Source: Clostridia bacterium
GTDB taxonomy: Bacteria; Bacillota; Clostridia; UBA1212; UBA1255
Assembly (NCBI GenBank): GCA_017508875.1
Contig: JAFWQX010000075.1
Coordinates: forward strand, 1-35,775
Direction: 5' to 3'
DNA: 35,775 nt
The position numbers and the translations under genes were made by a program. This document shows, one piece after another, positions 1 to 7,566 of the stretch (the stretch's first letter is position 1; each line of letters opens with the position of its first letter). The notes below the pieces were generated by a model. It saw only the letters and a list, made by a program, of their open reading frames with translations, did not search any database and was not told where the DNA came from.

Positions 1-144
1 AACCGAAAGAAGATCCGGTTCTCTGATCCCGAGTTCCCACATCGATACTAAAGAACGCGACACGATCAGACGGTCGGCAAGTTCCTGCTGCGTCCATCCT
101 TTTTCTGTCCTCAGTTTGACAATTGTCTCAGATACACCGGCCAT
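1..144 (-). CDS. XRE-family helix-turn-helix regulator, N-terminal 48 residues (partial)
   Basis: The reverse strand from 144 reads 48 codons from an ATG to the window edge. The peptide starts MAGVSETIVKLRTEKGWTQQ and goes on with ELADRLIVSRSLVSMWELG. This is the classic XRE/Cro helix-turn-helix: the WTQQELADRLIVSRSLVSMWE stretch covers the turn and the recognition helix. A GGAG sits about 9 nt before the ATG, supporting this start. The protein should bind DNA as a repressor or activator; its target and C-terminal domain lie outside the window. The gene is read leftward away from the three-gene membrane operon and has its own -10-like site about 70 nt upstream. Seen: helix-turn-helix sequence. 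Family knowledge: DNA binding. Confidence 0.8.
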   Translation of the reverse strand, partial: MAGVSETIVKLRTEKGWTQQELADRLIVSRSLVSMWELGIREPDLLSV

Positions 145-213
145 TCCTCTAAATCTCCAATGTTTCTAACGCGCGTGCCCGAGGTCATTTTGGCGCCTCT
201 AACCCCCGGCAAT

Positions 214-219
214 ATTATA
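214..219 (-). promoter_or_regulatory. Putative -10 box for the XRE regulator
   Basis: The minus strand carries a perfect TATAAT, preceded by TTG, about 70 nt before the ATG at 144. No good -35 is visible at 16-18 bp; the upstream DNA is A/T tracts. Moderate-to-low certainty. Confidence 0.4.
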
Positions 220-299
220 CAATATCCAAAAAACTTTTTTTGCCACAAAAACGAAATGTTTTTTAGTTTTAAATTCCCTGAATCGGTGGTTTAGCATTA

Positions 300-431
300 A
301 GGGCGAGCATCGTATTTGGCCTGCCGCTCACGCGCCAACCCTTCGGCAAAAGGTGCATGCGGAAGCCCGGACTCACTAAATGTAAACAGCCCCGGAATTA
401 TATGATCCCTGGGCTGTTCGCCTGTTTTTTA
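300..431 (+). ncRNA. Candidate structured RNA of unknown class in a gene-free stretch
   Basis: The 145-445 interval has no gene. On the plus strand, GGCGAGC at 302-308 can pair with GTTCGCC at 416-422, closing a domain of about 120 nt. The domain is followed directly by a T-rich tract (424-435). Inside are a TGCCG/CGGCA hairpin near 322-347 and an AACAGCCC/GGGCTGTT hairpin (385-392 with 411-418). The last stem partly competes with the closing stem, as expected of a switch or a terminator. I could not match it to SRP, 6S, tmRNA or a known riboswitch consensus. No promoter is obvious. It may only be a terminator with chance pairing. Confidence 0.3.
385..431. terminator. Possible intrinsic terminator beyond the membrane-protein operon
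   Basis: An 8-bp perfect stem (AACAGCCC, 385-392, with GGGCTGTT, 411-418) is followed on the plus strand by a run of six T and further T-rich DNA. On the minus strand, downstream of the gene ending at 446, the same stem is followed by the weaker TTTACATTT. It could end the minus-strand operon, a plus-strand RNA, or both. Confidence 0.45.
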
Positions 432-445
432 TTTTCGCACCGTAT

Positions 446-1153
446 TTATTTACGTACCGTATTCCGGCGCCTTATCCACCAGAAAGCAGCGGGAACAAGC
501 AGCAGACCGGCAGCAAAATAAAAGCCGGTATTGACCGCCTCGACCTTATTATGCGTGCGCTCCGCGCCTCCCAGAAAATCCGCGATCGCCTCCCAGGGGG
601 CACCGTAATAATTGCCCCGCTTCGACCACCGCCCGAGCATCGCAGGCGAAGGGATCGCCACAGCAAACGCGTACGTCGCGATTCCCATGAGCATCAGCTG
701 CCAGTTATGTCCGCGCTCATGCTTAAGATCATTGACACCGTCCCTTTTGGAGAACAAGATCAGAGCAAATGAACCGGAACGGTTTATGACGGGCCTGAAT
801 ACCGGCACGCCTTTATAGAACGAGACTTTTTCGGATGCGGTCGCTTTTCCCGCGTCGCAATTGAACGGATTCCATCTGATCCTCGCCATATCGCTTCGGA
901 CGGTTTTGCTAAACAGCGAAGCGGCGGCTATTCCGAGGTAGCTCAAGATGCTGACGGTAAATTGAAGCGAGGTTCCTCCGGCAGGAGTGAAGAGCGCGGC
1001 GAGCAATATAAGCAGCCACACCGGAAGCCCCAAAAGCCCAAGCACGACCATAACGGCGACCGGAACGAGTGCCGTCAATATCAATATCGCAATCAGCAGA
1101 CCGTGGGCATTGCCCTTTTTCGGTCCTTTTTCTGCCCTTATCCGCGGTCTCAT
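446..1153 (-). CDS. Membrane protein with HExxH motif, putative metallopeptidase
   Basis: A 235-residue protein. It has a basic N-terminus, hydrophobic segments at about 18-58, a further one at 64-81, and a C-terminal one at 208-226 followed by RRR. Between them lies KHERGH (HExxH at 145-149), then PWEAIAD at 186-192. HExxH followed by PWExxAD is the pattern of the zinc-binding HEYGH domains common in Clostridia and in RHS-associated proteins. A membrane-associated zinc peptidase is therefore possible; activity is inference, and Arg replaces the usual Tyr in the motif. The ATG at 1153 overlaps the upstream stop by 4 nt (ATGA). An in-frame ATG at 1180 would give 244 residues and a 31-nt overlap; neither start has a good ribosome binding site. 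It is the last gene of a three-gene operon. Confidence 0.6.
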   Translation of the reverse strand: MRPRIRAEKGPKKGNAHGLLIAILILTALVPVAVMVVLGLLGLPVWLLILLAALFTPAGGTSLQFTVSILSYLGIAAASLFSKTVRSDMARIRWNPFNCDAGKATASEKVSFYKGVPVFRPVINRSGSFALILFSKRDGVNDLKHERGHNWQLMLMGIATYAFAVAIPSPAMLGRWSKRGNYYGAPWEAIADFLGGAERTHNKVEAVNTGFYFAAGLLLVPAAFWWIRRRNTVRK

Positions 1154-2211
1154 CTGCTGCCCAGGTCGCTTCCTCCCCATTCAAGTACCGTAAAGCCTTC
1201 GCGGGTAAGCACGGGCAATTCCTGAGGCTTCAGCATTAAAGCAAGCTCCGAAGAGCACGGCGCAAACAGCATGTACACGCGCAGGACGTTGTCCGGTTCC
1301 GGAACGATATTCAGAGGCATAAGCGCATCGACCTGCCCGCCTGTCAGAAATTCAACGCGGTTATATTCATTGACCGCCATACGCGGCAGCCAGTACGTTA
1401 TAAACTCAGCCTGCTCCTTATCGGTAAAGCCCATTGCCCCCAGCTGCTCTTCAAGAAAAGCAGCTGAAGCCCGGCCCGGAACAACGAATCCTCTGTCGCT
1501 GAAATTTACCTTGCTCGAGTCGAATTCGTAGTACATATAAGGGTACTCCCTGCCGTCCAGGACAAGCGTGCCATCGGGACAGGCCCTGAACCGCCAGCCG
1601 CTCCCGGTCTTCTCCCCATCATATTCAGGATACGAAACAGTGATTGCATCAGGATCGCCAAGAACCGCGCTGACTTCTGTTTCTTCTTCAGGATAGAAGT
1701 AAACGACCGGCTTTCCGACCTGTATTTTGGGGACCAATCCGTTTTTGCGGATCAAAAGAAAATAATCTGTACACAAAGCGAGCGAGGTCAACGCAAGTAT
1801 CGCCGCCACGACTGTCCCGCATATCAGCAGCTTCTTTAAAGGCTTCTCATCGGCACCTGTCTTTTTTGCCGCTCTTATCCCGAATATGAACATCGCGACT
1901 GAAGCCGCCAGCAGCAATACGGATACGGCAACGTAACCGAGCTTGAAGAAAGTAGAATAATTCAAATTAAATGCGGTAAACAAACCGCGCATACCTGTAC
2001 CGTCAACTCTGATCAACCAGTTGACAATGAAAGTGAGTATGACCGCTCCGGACGACAGCGAAGCGATCCCCGTAACGATACAGGCCGCTCTTTTTAATCG
2101 CGACGAACTCTTTATTGCCGCATATTCGCAGAAAACGGAGAAAAAGACCAGAGATGCAGCAAACGCTATGGCAAGATAACCGGTTATTTCCCACAAGATA
2201 TCTTCAAACAT
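1150..2211 (-). CDS. Polytopic membrane protein with C-terminal KPVxYxYP/EWGG domain, function unknown
   Basis: A 353-residue protein with about four membrane segments (near 9-28, 44-66, 91-112, 128-150). A soluble C-terminal domain of about 185 residues runs from KPVVYFYPEEETEV (from 167) through FVVPG, FITYWLPRM and NEYN to a final VLEWGG. I recognise this soluble domain as widespread in Clostridia, usually behind a signal or membrane segment; I know of no assigned function. Start choice: an in-frame ATG lies 66 nt upstream, but the ATG at 2211 follows AAGGAGGTGCTGAA, an ideal binding site. It begins 13 nt after the stop of the small membrane protein and overlaps the HExxH gene by 4 nt, so the three are probably translated together. 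Confidence 0.7.
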   Translation of the reverse strand: MFEDILWEITGYLAIAFAASLVFFSVFCEYAAIKSSSRLKRAACIVTGIASLSSGAVILTFIVNWLIRVDGTGMRGLFTAFNLNYSTFFKLGYVAVSVLLLAASVAMFIFGIRAAKKTGADEKPLKKLLICGTVVAAILALTSLALCTDYFLLIRKNGLVPKIQVGKPVVYFYPEEETEVSAVLGDPDAITVSYPEYDGEKTGSGWRFRACPDGTLVLDGREYPYMYYEFDSSKVNFSDRGFVVPGRASAAFLEEQLGAMGFTDKEQAEFITYWLPRMAVNEYNRVEFLTGGQVDALMPLNIVPEPDNVLRVYMLFAPCSSELALMLKPQELPVLTREGFTVLEWGGSDLGSR

Positions 2212-2224
2212 TTCAGCACCTCCT

Positions 2225-2566
2225 TCAGCGGCAGTCCGCTTCGTATTCGAAAGCGGAGTCTGTCCCGTCTCCCTCAAAGCAAAATACTTCCTGTTCCTCC
2301 GTCAAAGGAGCCGCTCCCAGCATGTCTTCCGGCATACGATGCCTTGCTCTCGCTTCCGCATCTGCGTACAGATCAATAAATCCGGCAATAATAGAAATCA
2401 GGATCGGGAGCAGCAGCATAACGACCGCAGCGGCGCTTATGAGCATTCCTCGTTTTGAGCGTCTGTCTGAACCTGAAGAAACGGCTAAAAGCAGAACGAA
2501 AGCTGCGATCGCCGCAAAAAAAGCAATTCCGCTCAGAACGATCATAACAATATAGAACGTTACCAA
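2225..2566 (-). CDS. Small two-TM membrane protein, function unknown
   Basis: A 113-residue protein starting at a TTG, with GAGGAG 8 nt upstream. Two hydrophobic helices (about 2-29 and 41-65) are separated by a basic loop, GSDRRSKRG. The tail is acidic (EDMLGAAPLTEEQEVFCFEGDGTDSAFEYEAD). No family was recognised. It is first in the operon with the KPVxYxYP-domain protein and the HExxH protein, so it may be a partner or assembly factor of those. The ATG 19 nt upstream is in another frame. Confidence 0.55.
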   Translation of the reverse strand: MVTFYIVMIVLSGIAFFAAIAAFVLLLAVSSGSDRRSKRGMLISAAAVVMLLLPILISIIAGFIDLYADAEARARHRMPEDMLGAAPLTEEQEVFCFEGDGTDSAFEYEADCR

Positions 2567-2634
2567 TCAAATCACTCCTCTTCATTATTTTCGAGAATAT
2601 TTTGTTTTCGCCAAAATATTTTTAAGCCGTTTAA

Positions 2635-3249
2635 TCACGCTTCTAGCACTTTAATGAGTTCTTTCGCGATGATCCTGTGCCCTGCGAAAGACGGATGAAC
2701 GCCGTCGCCCGTCCAAACTTCGGGAGCACACTTTACAGAAAGGTCGTAGAAGAGCCCGTCAAGCGGTATATACGCATCGGCGTATTTGAGCGAAAGCTTG
2801 CGAAGGGCGTCGATCTTAGGCCCGATATCGGCTCTCCAGGCGTCGGTGACAACGCCGGTCGGGATCGCGAAAGGTTCGAGTATTATAAGTTTCGCGCCGG
2901 CGTCTTTCGTCTGCTTCATTATGAGCTCGCAGTTCGCCGCATACTCTTCGACGGTCGTGGGATCGGCGGAGTCAAACGCGCGCCACGTGTCGTTTATGCC
3001 GATAAGGATCGTCACGACCATGGGGTTCAGATCGAGCGTATCCTCCTTCCACCTCGCCACCAGATCCTTAGAGCGGTTTCCGGAAATGCCTTTATTGAAC
3101 ACCTTTATCCCGAGATCGGGGTAAAAGTTCTCGATATACTTCGCCACCATTCTTGAATAGCCGCAGCCAAGCTGTTCCGGGTCGGAAAACCGCCCCGCGT
3201 CTGTAATGCTGTCTCCCTGAATAACAATAACACCGTTTTGCGTTAACAT
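2635..3249 (-). CDS. SGNH/GDSL-family hydrolase (lipase/esterase-like)
   Basis: A 204-residue single-domain protein without a signal peptide. All SGNH blocks are visible: block I QGDSITDAGR with Ser14, block II GISGNRS (Gly57, Asn58 region), block III LIGINDTW with Asn86, and block V DGVHPSFAGH with Asp182 and His185. Ser14, Asp182 and His185 would be the catalytic triad; Gly57 and Asn86 line the oxyanion hole. Family members remove acyl groups from polysaccharides or lipids. The lack of a signal suggests an intracellular role, for example deacetylating imported oligosaccharides. An AGGAGG-like site lies 8 nt before the ATG. It follows the PyrF-like gene by 59 nt and may share its transcript. 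Confidence 0.85.
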   Translation of the reverse strand: MLTQNGVIVIQGDSITDAGRFSDPEQLGCGYSRMVAKYIENFYPDLGIKVFNKGISGNRSKDLVARWKEDTLDLNPMVVTILIGINDTWRAFDSADPTTVEEYAANCELIMKQTKDAGAKLIILEPFAIPTGVVTDAWRADIGPKIDALRKLSLKYADAYIPLDGLFYDLSVKCAPEVWTGDGVHPSFAGHRIIAKELIKVLEA

Positions 3250-3308
3250 CTTTTTTCCCTCCTGTGTTACGTCGTATTTAATGTCATATGGCCCTTACAA
3301 GTTCGCCT

Positions 3309-3875
3309 TTACCGCAGCATCAGGCTGAGGCCGCTTAAAATGCCCTTTAAAGCGCCGTTCGTGTCCGGAGTCATAATTTCCCTTCCGGCTTCCGAAGCGG
3401 CCTTACAGAGCATCTCAAGGCCGTTTTTGGAGCTTTCAGCGCTCACCGTGACGGCGTCAACGTTGAATCCGTGTTCTTCTATGGGCATCTGCCCGGTTTC
3501 CGAGAGGTCGGAGCCGGCAGGGTCTGTCAGGAAAGCCAGCGCCGCGTACTTCGCGTTGTCCTCCGTAATTGTAAGACGTTCGTCGCATATTACGATCATC
3601 CCGGCCCCGCGGGCGTAATTGATCAATGCCGAAAAAGCCACCGTGCCGCTCACGCCGTATTGACCGAACCAGATGCTTGAAAGCACGATCCCGGCATATT
3701 TCGTTTTCGCGCTGTCAATGAGTGCTCTGCCCCACGCGAAGGCCGCAGCTCCGGCGCTTTTATATTTTTCTCTTACGTTCTGCGGGACGTCAACTATCTT
3801 CGCCCCGGGATCATATATTTCCTCCGAGCCAAGCGCCTTCGCCCTTGCCTCGAAACGGTCTTTAAAAGAATTCAA
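3309..3875 (-). CDS. Degenerate orotidine-5'-phosphate decarboxylase-like protein
   Basis: A 188-residue protein. The N-terminus (LNSFKDRFEARAKAL) matches the start typical of clostridial subfamily-2 PyrF. The middle (FSALINYARGAGMIVICDERLTITEDN) aligns with the PyrF YAR.xGLxVIxDxKRxDIGxT block, and FNVDAVTVSAESSKNGLE with DADALTVNPYLGSDGLE. The catalytic Asp-x-Lys-x-x-Asp is not kept (DERLTITEDN instead) and the C-terminal third of PyrF is absent, so decarboxylase activity is unlikely. The frame is intact and codon use looks normal, so it may be a repurposed paralogue. A TTG at 3875 with AAGGTGG upstream gives the PyrF-like N-terminus; a GTG at 3887 is the alternative. The relationship is judged by eye. 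Confidence 0.5.
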   Translation of the reverse strand: MNSFKDRFEARAKALGSEEIYDPGAKIVDVPQNVREKYKSAGAAAFAWGRALIDSAKTKYAGIVLSSIWFGQYGVSGTVAFSALINYARGAGMIVICDERLTITEDNAKYAALAFLTDPAGSDLSETGQMPIEEHGFNVDAVTVSAESSKNGLEMLCKAASEAGREIMTPDTNGALKGILSGLSLMLR

Positions 3876-3903
3876 ACAAAGGACCACCTTTCCAAATAAA
3901 ACC

Positions 3904-4076
3904 TCAACTCTTAACTCTTAACTCCCTAAACTCCATTTGAACTTCTGCGAAGCCGAGTGAATGGCTAAGAATTTTGTTTGACCGAAATGCGAATTAATGA
4001 AGGGAACGCATGAGACCCAAAATTCGTGCCATCACTCGCTTCGCCTCTTAACTCTTAACTCTTAACTCTGAACTCA
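3904..4076. repeat. TTAACTC heptamer arrays flanking an imperfect inverted repeat (copy 1)
   Basis: Three heptamers of the form T(T/C)AACTC (3904-3924) and four T(T/G)AACTC heptamers (4048-4075) flank an imperfect inverted repeat. Its left arm, about 3947-3976, runs CGAAGCCGAGTGAATGGC to ATTTTG. Its right arm, about 4018-4043, runs CAAAATTCGTGCC to CGCTTCGCC. The right arm and its heptamers recur at 10089-10203. It lies between a glycosidase gene and the PyrF-like gene. Mechanism unknown; slipped-strand expansion of the heptamers is likely. Confidence 0.75.
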
Positions 4077-4086
4077 TTCCTCGTTC

Positions 4087-6168
4087 TTAGAATATAAAAT
4101 TAAACCTTCCGAACGGAGCGCAGTCGCCGTCACGGTAGAAATTCATAACGTCATTAAGAGCGATATTGTCGATCCACTTAAATTCGAATTCCGGCTTCCC
4201 TTCACCGCAAAGCCCGATAAGCGCACGGTCTGCCTGAAGCATGAGTTTGTCGCCGCGGATCTCCCACGCAGCCTGACCGATCTCCTGCCACGAACCGTCC
4301 TTCCATGCATAAACTTTTCCGGAAGTGATCTTATAATCGTAGCCCTCCCAGCCCGTCGCCTTGTCGCGGTCAGAATCGATCAGCAGCGTCATATAATTCA
4401 CGCTGTGCTCGGTATCAGGAAGGATATTGTCAGCGCAGATCGCCATAAAGCTCAGCTTATCTTTGTCCCACGCCACGCGCGCGCCGGTAATATTATTGCG
4501 GCCGGAATAGTTCGTGTATCTGGGGGCAACGCCGAGCGCCTCGAAATTGCGGATCGCCTGCGTGCCTTTATGTGAAACGTATTCGGGCTTAGCGGCAAGG
4601 AGGGCGTCGAAATCACCCGCTTTAATTTCTGCCGCCGGCACGTCGCGGTCAATATGTCTGAGTCCCTTGAACCGCCTTATATTTGCGCACAGCTGGAGGT
4701 AGTACGTATCGAGATATCCGTCGCAGTCCGGCTCGATGTCGCGCGAATGTTCGCGGTCGTACTGGTCAACGAACGCTATCTGTGTGCTGCCTTCCTCTCG
4801 CACCCAGGGTTTGCCGGGGAACTTGCCCATTATCCACTCGTTCCAGCCGGTAACGAATACGTATTCGGGGTCGATCGCAAGAGCATTCTCCCACTGCTCC
4901 TGCACGTTGTAGCCGTATTTGTACGAATCTTTCGTGAGCTTTTTATGCCCGTCCTTATGCGTGTAGCTGCGTCCGAACGTGTCTTTAGCGTTGAAATGTG
5001 TGCAGATGCGTTCTGCGCTGCAGTTCTGCGCCACGCCCACCGTGCACATTTCGTACGTGCCGTCCGCCTGCTTCACGTACCCGTTCTGAGGCGCCATTTC
5101 GAGCCAGCCCCACTGATCGTCGCGCTTCGGGCCGCCGGCATATAGAGGCTGTCCGGGGCGGAAAGTGAAGAAATCGCGGATCTCGTTCAGAACTGCCGTG
5201 TCGTAATCTGAAATGCCTTTTTCAGGTATGCATTCCGGGTACGCCATGACCATCGGCTTACCCTTCCACATGAACCAGAGGTCGCGGAATTTGCCGGGTT
5301 TATAGAGATCCTGATAGAGGCCGCGCAGCATCCTGAGCGAGTTCGGATCGATCCCGAAGTTCATCATGAACGCCACCTGCGGGGTGTGGATTCCGTCTTT
5401 GCGCGCTTTATCAAGTTCGATCAGCAGCGGCATGAAGGCGTCGCGCCAAACGAGCGAGCCGTTCGTCGTGTCAAATACGAGGACGTCCACTCCGGCGTCG
5501 GCAAAGTACTGAGCGTGCTTGCGGATCACGTACGGATCGTCGTTGCGGTAGAAGCCGTAGAACGGTTTGTTCCAGTGGACGATATCGTGTTTCGTCCAGG
5601 CGGGGTGGTTCATGTCGTATTCGGCTTCGGGATATTTTGAGAGGATCTCGGTGAGGTTGCGCGGGGTGCCTCCGTTTCCGTTGCCGTTTCGCCACGTCCA
5701 GTAGAAAATACCCACGAATTTATCGCGCGGTGCAGGGGCTTCAGATGCATCCGGAAGCTTGCGGCCGAGCATGTCGGTGGCAACGAGCAGGTCGTTGTTC
5801 GTTTCTCTGAACGTGCGCTCCGGAACGGGAGGTACGTTCGCCTGATCGAACGGACTGTCGGGAGTGAATTCGACGGTGTCAATAAACGCGTTTCCTATGT
5901 CTTCCGACCTGAATGCGATATCGTGCGTTCCGGCTTTGATTTCCGGCACTTCCGCCCACGTGTCCTCGAATTCGTGGAAGTACGCCGTCCCGTTCAGCAT
6001 AAATTTAGAAACGGGAACGCCGTCGACGCTGAGTGTGTTCTCGAACGTTCCCCCGCTGAACGTCTTATAGACAAGTTTTATGCCTCTGACAGCCTCGTCA
6101 AAGCGCACATTTTTAAAGCATATGGTATTATTGGCCTTTTCGGCATGCCACTTGCAGTTCAGTTTCAT
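4087..6168 (-). CDS. GH99/GH71-like glycoside hydrolase with N-terminal carbohydrate-binding-like domain
   Basis: A 693-residue protein without a signal peptide. Residues about 1-103 form a beta-rich module resembling a CBM (SVDGVPV, IDTVEF). From about 150 the core starts GIFYWTWRNGNGNGG (FYWTW 155-159) and continues through YFADAGVDVLVFDTTNG, IPEKG and VFVTGWNEWIMGKF (WNEW 442-445). FxW and WNEW blocks on a (beta/alpha)8 fold are typical of GH99/GH71-like proteins; GH99 members are endo-acting on alpha-mannans. A beta-sandwich-like C-terminus follows from about 520. Substrate cannot be told from sequence. The ATG at 6168 is chosen over one 54 nt upstream because GGAGGAACTTAAT precedes it. 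A good promoter lies at 6225-6254, so it is probably transcribed alone. Confidence 0.7.
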   Translation of the reverse strand: MKLNCKWHAEKANNTICFKNVRFDEAVRGIKLVYKTFSGGTFENTLSVDGVPVSKFMLNGTAYFHEFEDTWAEVPEIKAGTHDIAFRSEDIGNAFIDTVEFTPDSPFDQANVPPVPERTFRETNNDLLVATDMLGRKLPDASEAPAPRDKFVGIFYWTWRNGNGNGGTPRNLTEILSKYPEAEYDMNHPAWTKHDIVHWNKPFYGFYRNDDPYVIRKHAQYFADAGVDVLVFDTTNGSLVWRDAFMPLLIELDKARKDGIHTPQVAFMMNFGIDPNSLRMLRGLYQDLYKPGKFRDLWFMWKGKPMVMAYPECIPEKGISDYDTAVLNEIRDFFTFRPGQPLYAGGPKRDDQWGWLEMAPQNGYVKQADGTYEMCTVGVAQNCSAERICTHFNAKDTFGRSYTHKDGHKKLTKDSYKYGYNVQEQWENALAIDPEYVFVTGWNEWIMGKFPGKPWVREEGSTQIAFVDQYDREHSRDIEPDCDGYLDTYYLQLCANIRRFKGLRHIDRDVPAAEIKAGDFDALLAAKPEYVSHKGTQAIRNFEALGVAPRYTNYSGRNNITGARVAWDKDKLSFMAICADNILPDTEHSVNYMTLLIDSDRDKATGWEGYDYKITSGKVYAWKDGSWQEIGQAAWEIRGDKLMLQADRALIGLCGEGKPEFEFKWIDNIALNDVMNFYRDGDCAPFGRFNFIF

Positions 6169-6224
6169 ATTAAGTTCCTCCGTTCTTTCCGGGTACTCAC
6201 GTCCGGTGTTTTTTCGGTGCATTC

Positions 6225-6254
6225 AGTATAGCATACGGGGCGGGGACAAATCAA
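6225..6254 (-). promoter_or_regulatory. Sigma-A-type promoter of the GH99-like gene
   Basis: On the minus strand, TTGATT (6249-6254), an 18-bp spacer ending in TGC, then TATACT (6225-6230). This gives an extended -10 promoter with a leader of about 50 nt to the ATG at 6168. Confidence 0.7.
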
Positions 6255-6286
6255 GTGCCGCGACATCATCAGGACGGCAGCGGCGT

Positions 6287-6313
6287 AAAAAAAGACCGCC
6301 GTCGCCGGCGGTC
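6287..6313 (-). terminator. Rho-independent terminator after ftsZ
   Basis: Read on the minus strand, GACCGCCG (6306-6313), a 4-nt loop and CGGCGGTC (6294-6301) form a perfect 8-bp GC-rich stem, followed by seven T (6287-6293). It starts about 30 nt beyond the ftsZ stop and closes the long operon. Confidence 0.9.
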
Positions 6314-6342
6314 AAATATTGGTTCTTCGATTCTTAAACAAA

Positions 6343-7461
6343 TTATCTCCTGGGCGTTCTGAGGAACGGAGGAACGGAGAACTCGTCGTCATCAACGACT
6401 ACTTTCTTCTTCTCGGGAGGATTCTGATCCGGAGCAGCAATCTTGGGCTGCTTGGGCTCAAAAACAGGCTCGGACGAGATCATAACTTCACCGTCGTCGT
6501 CATCTTCGAAACCGGCGGCAATGATCGTAACGACCATCTCGTCATTAAGCTCATCGTCAGGGCTCGCCTCTTTAGCGCCGAAAATGATCTGGGCATCTTT
6601 ATTAACCTGATCATGAACGATATCGGTAACCTGCGCAAGCTCGAACATATTGATGTTATCACCGTAGTAATAAACGAGAACAGAATTTGCGCCCTTTATA
6701 GAAGTCTCAAGCAGCGGATTCTGAGTAGCGATCTTCAGAGCATCCTCAGCCCTGTCCTTACCGGAAGCACGGCCGACACCCATGTGAACGACGCCTTTAT
6801 CCTTCATCGTGGTCTTAACGTCATTAAAGTCAACGTTGATCTCAGCCACGTCGGTGATGATATCGCAGATACCCTGCACGGAATTGCTCAGGACCTGATC
6901 CACAAGCCTGAACGCATTGGAGATCGTAACCTTCTCGTCGACGACCTTCATAATATTATCGTTAGGTATAACTACCAGCGAATCAACTCCCTGACGGAGT
7001 TTCTCGATACCGGTGGTAGCAGCCTGCATCTTACGGCGACCTTCAAAACCGAACGGCTTCGTAACTACCGCGACCGTAAGGATACCCATCGACTTAGCCA
7101 TCTCAGCAACGACCGGTGCGGCACCCGTACCGGTTCCGCCGCCCATACCGGCAGTGATGAATACCATATCGACACCCTGCAGATGCTTATTGATCTCATC
7201 TCTCGACTCTTCAGCGGCCTTCTCACCGATCTCGGGATTAGCTCCAGCTCCAAGTCCGCGCGTAAGCTTCTCGCCAAGAACGATCTTGGTCTCTGCGCGG
7301 TTCTTAAGCAGAACAGCTTTATCGGTATTCATGGCGATGAACTCAACGCCTCTCATACCGGACTCGATCATACGGTCAACTGCGTTGTTTCCGCCTCCGC
7401 CAATTCCTATTACGACGATCTTTGCGTCTTTCCCTGCTTCGCTATCATATTCAATGCTCAA
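6343..7461 (-). CDS. ftsZ: Cell division protein FtsZ
   Basis: A 372-residue tubulin-like GTPase that polymerises into the Z-ring at midcell. It shows [13 protein letters not shown] near the N-terminus, NTD (45-47), the tubulin signature GGGTGTG (107-113), and the T7-loop region [10 protein letters not shown] with its catalytic acidic residue. A variable linker follows and then the conserved tail [14 protein letters not shown], the docking site for FtsA. It starts at TTG, seven bases after an AAGGGGG site. It lies 105 nt after ftsA with its own -10 box, so it can be expressed separately from the operon. Length and motifs are normal for the family. Confidence 0.97.
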   Translation of the reverse strand: MSIEYDSEAGKDAKIVVIGIGGGGNNAVDRMIESGMRGVEFIAMNTDKAVLLKNRAETKIVLGEKLTRGLGAGANPEIGEKAAEESRDEINKHLQGVDMVFITAGMGGGTGTGAAPVVAEMAKSMGILTVAVVTKPFGFEGRRKMQAATTGIEKLRQGVDSLVVIPNDNIMKVVDEKVTISNAFRLVDQVLSNSVQGICDIITDVAEINVDFNDVKTTMKDKGVVHMGVGRASGKDRAEDALKIATQNPLLETSIKGANSVLVYYYGDNINMFELAQVTDIVHDQVNKDAQIIFGAKEASPDDELNDEMVVTIIAAGFEDDDDGEVMISSEPVFEPKQPKIAAPDQNPPEKKKVVVDDDEFSVPPFLRTPRR

Positions 7462-7482
7462 GGTAAAACCCCCTTAGTTCAA

Positions 7483-7503
7483 CAAAACGTTTTGCACATT
7501 ATA
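7483..7503 (-). promoter_or_regulatory. Putative internal ftsZ promoter with palindrome
   Basis: In the ftsA-ftsZ gap the minus strand has TATAAT (7498-7503) followed at once by the perfect 12-bp palindrome CAAAACGTTTTG (7483-7494), covering the expected transcription start. No good -35 is seen. The palindrome could be an operator or a leader hairpin; both are inference. Confidence 0.4.
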
Positions 7504-7566
7504 TATTACAACAATTTTTTCTTTTTCGCAAGAACTATTTTTATGCTTTTTTCGTAAATCGAGGCG

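Noticed and set aside
300..431. SRP, 6S, tmRNA or a known riboswitch
   Set aside because: No diagnostic consensus (such as the SRP GGTCAGG loop, T-box GGTGGNACCGCGG or the c-di-GMP core) was found; left as an unknown candidate.
6319..7557. Plus-strand open frame of 412 codons
   Set aside because: It lies antisense to ftsZ, lacks a start site with binding sequence, and has no recognisable domain.
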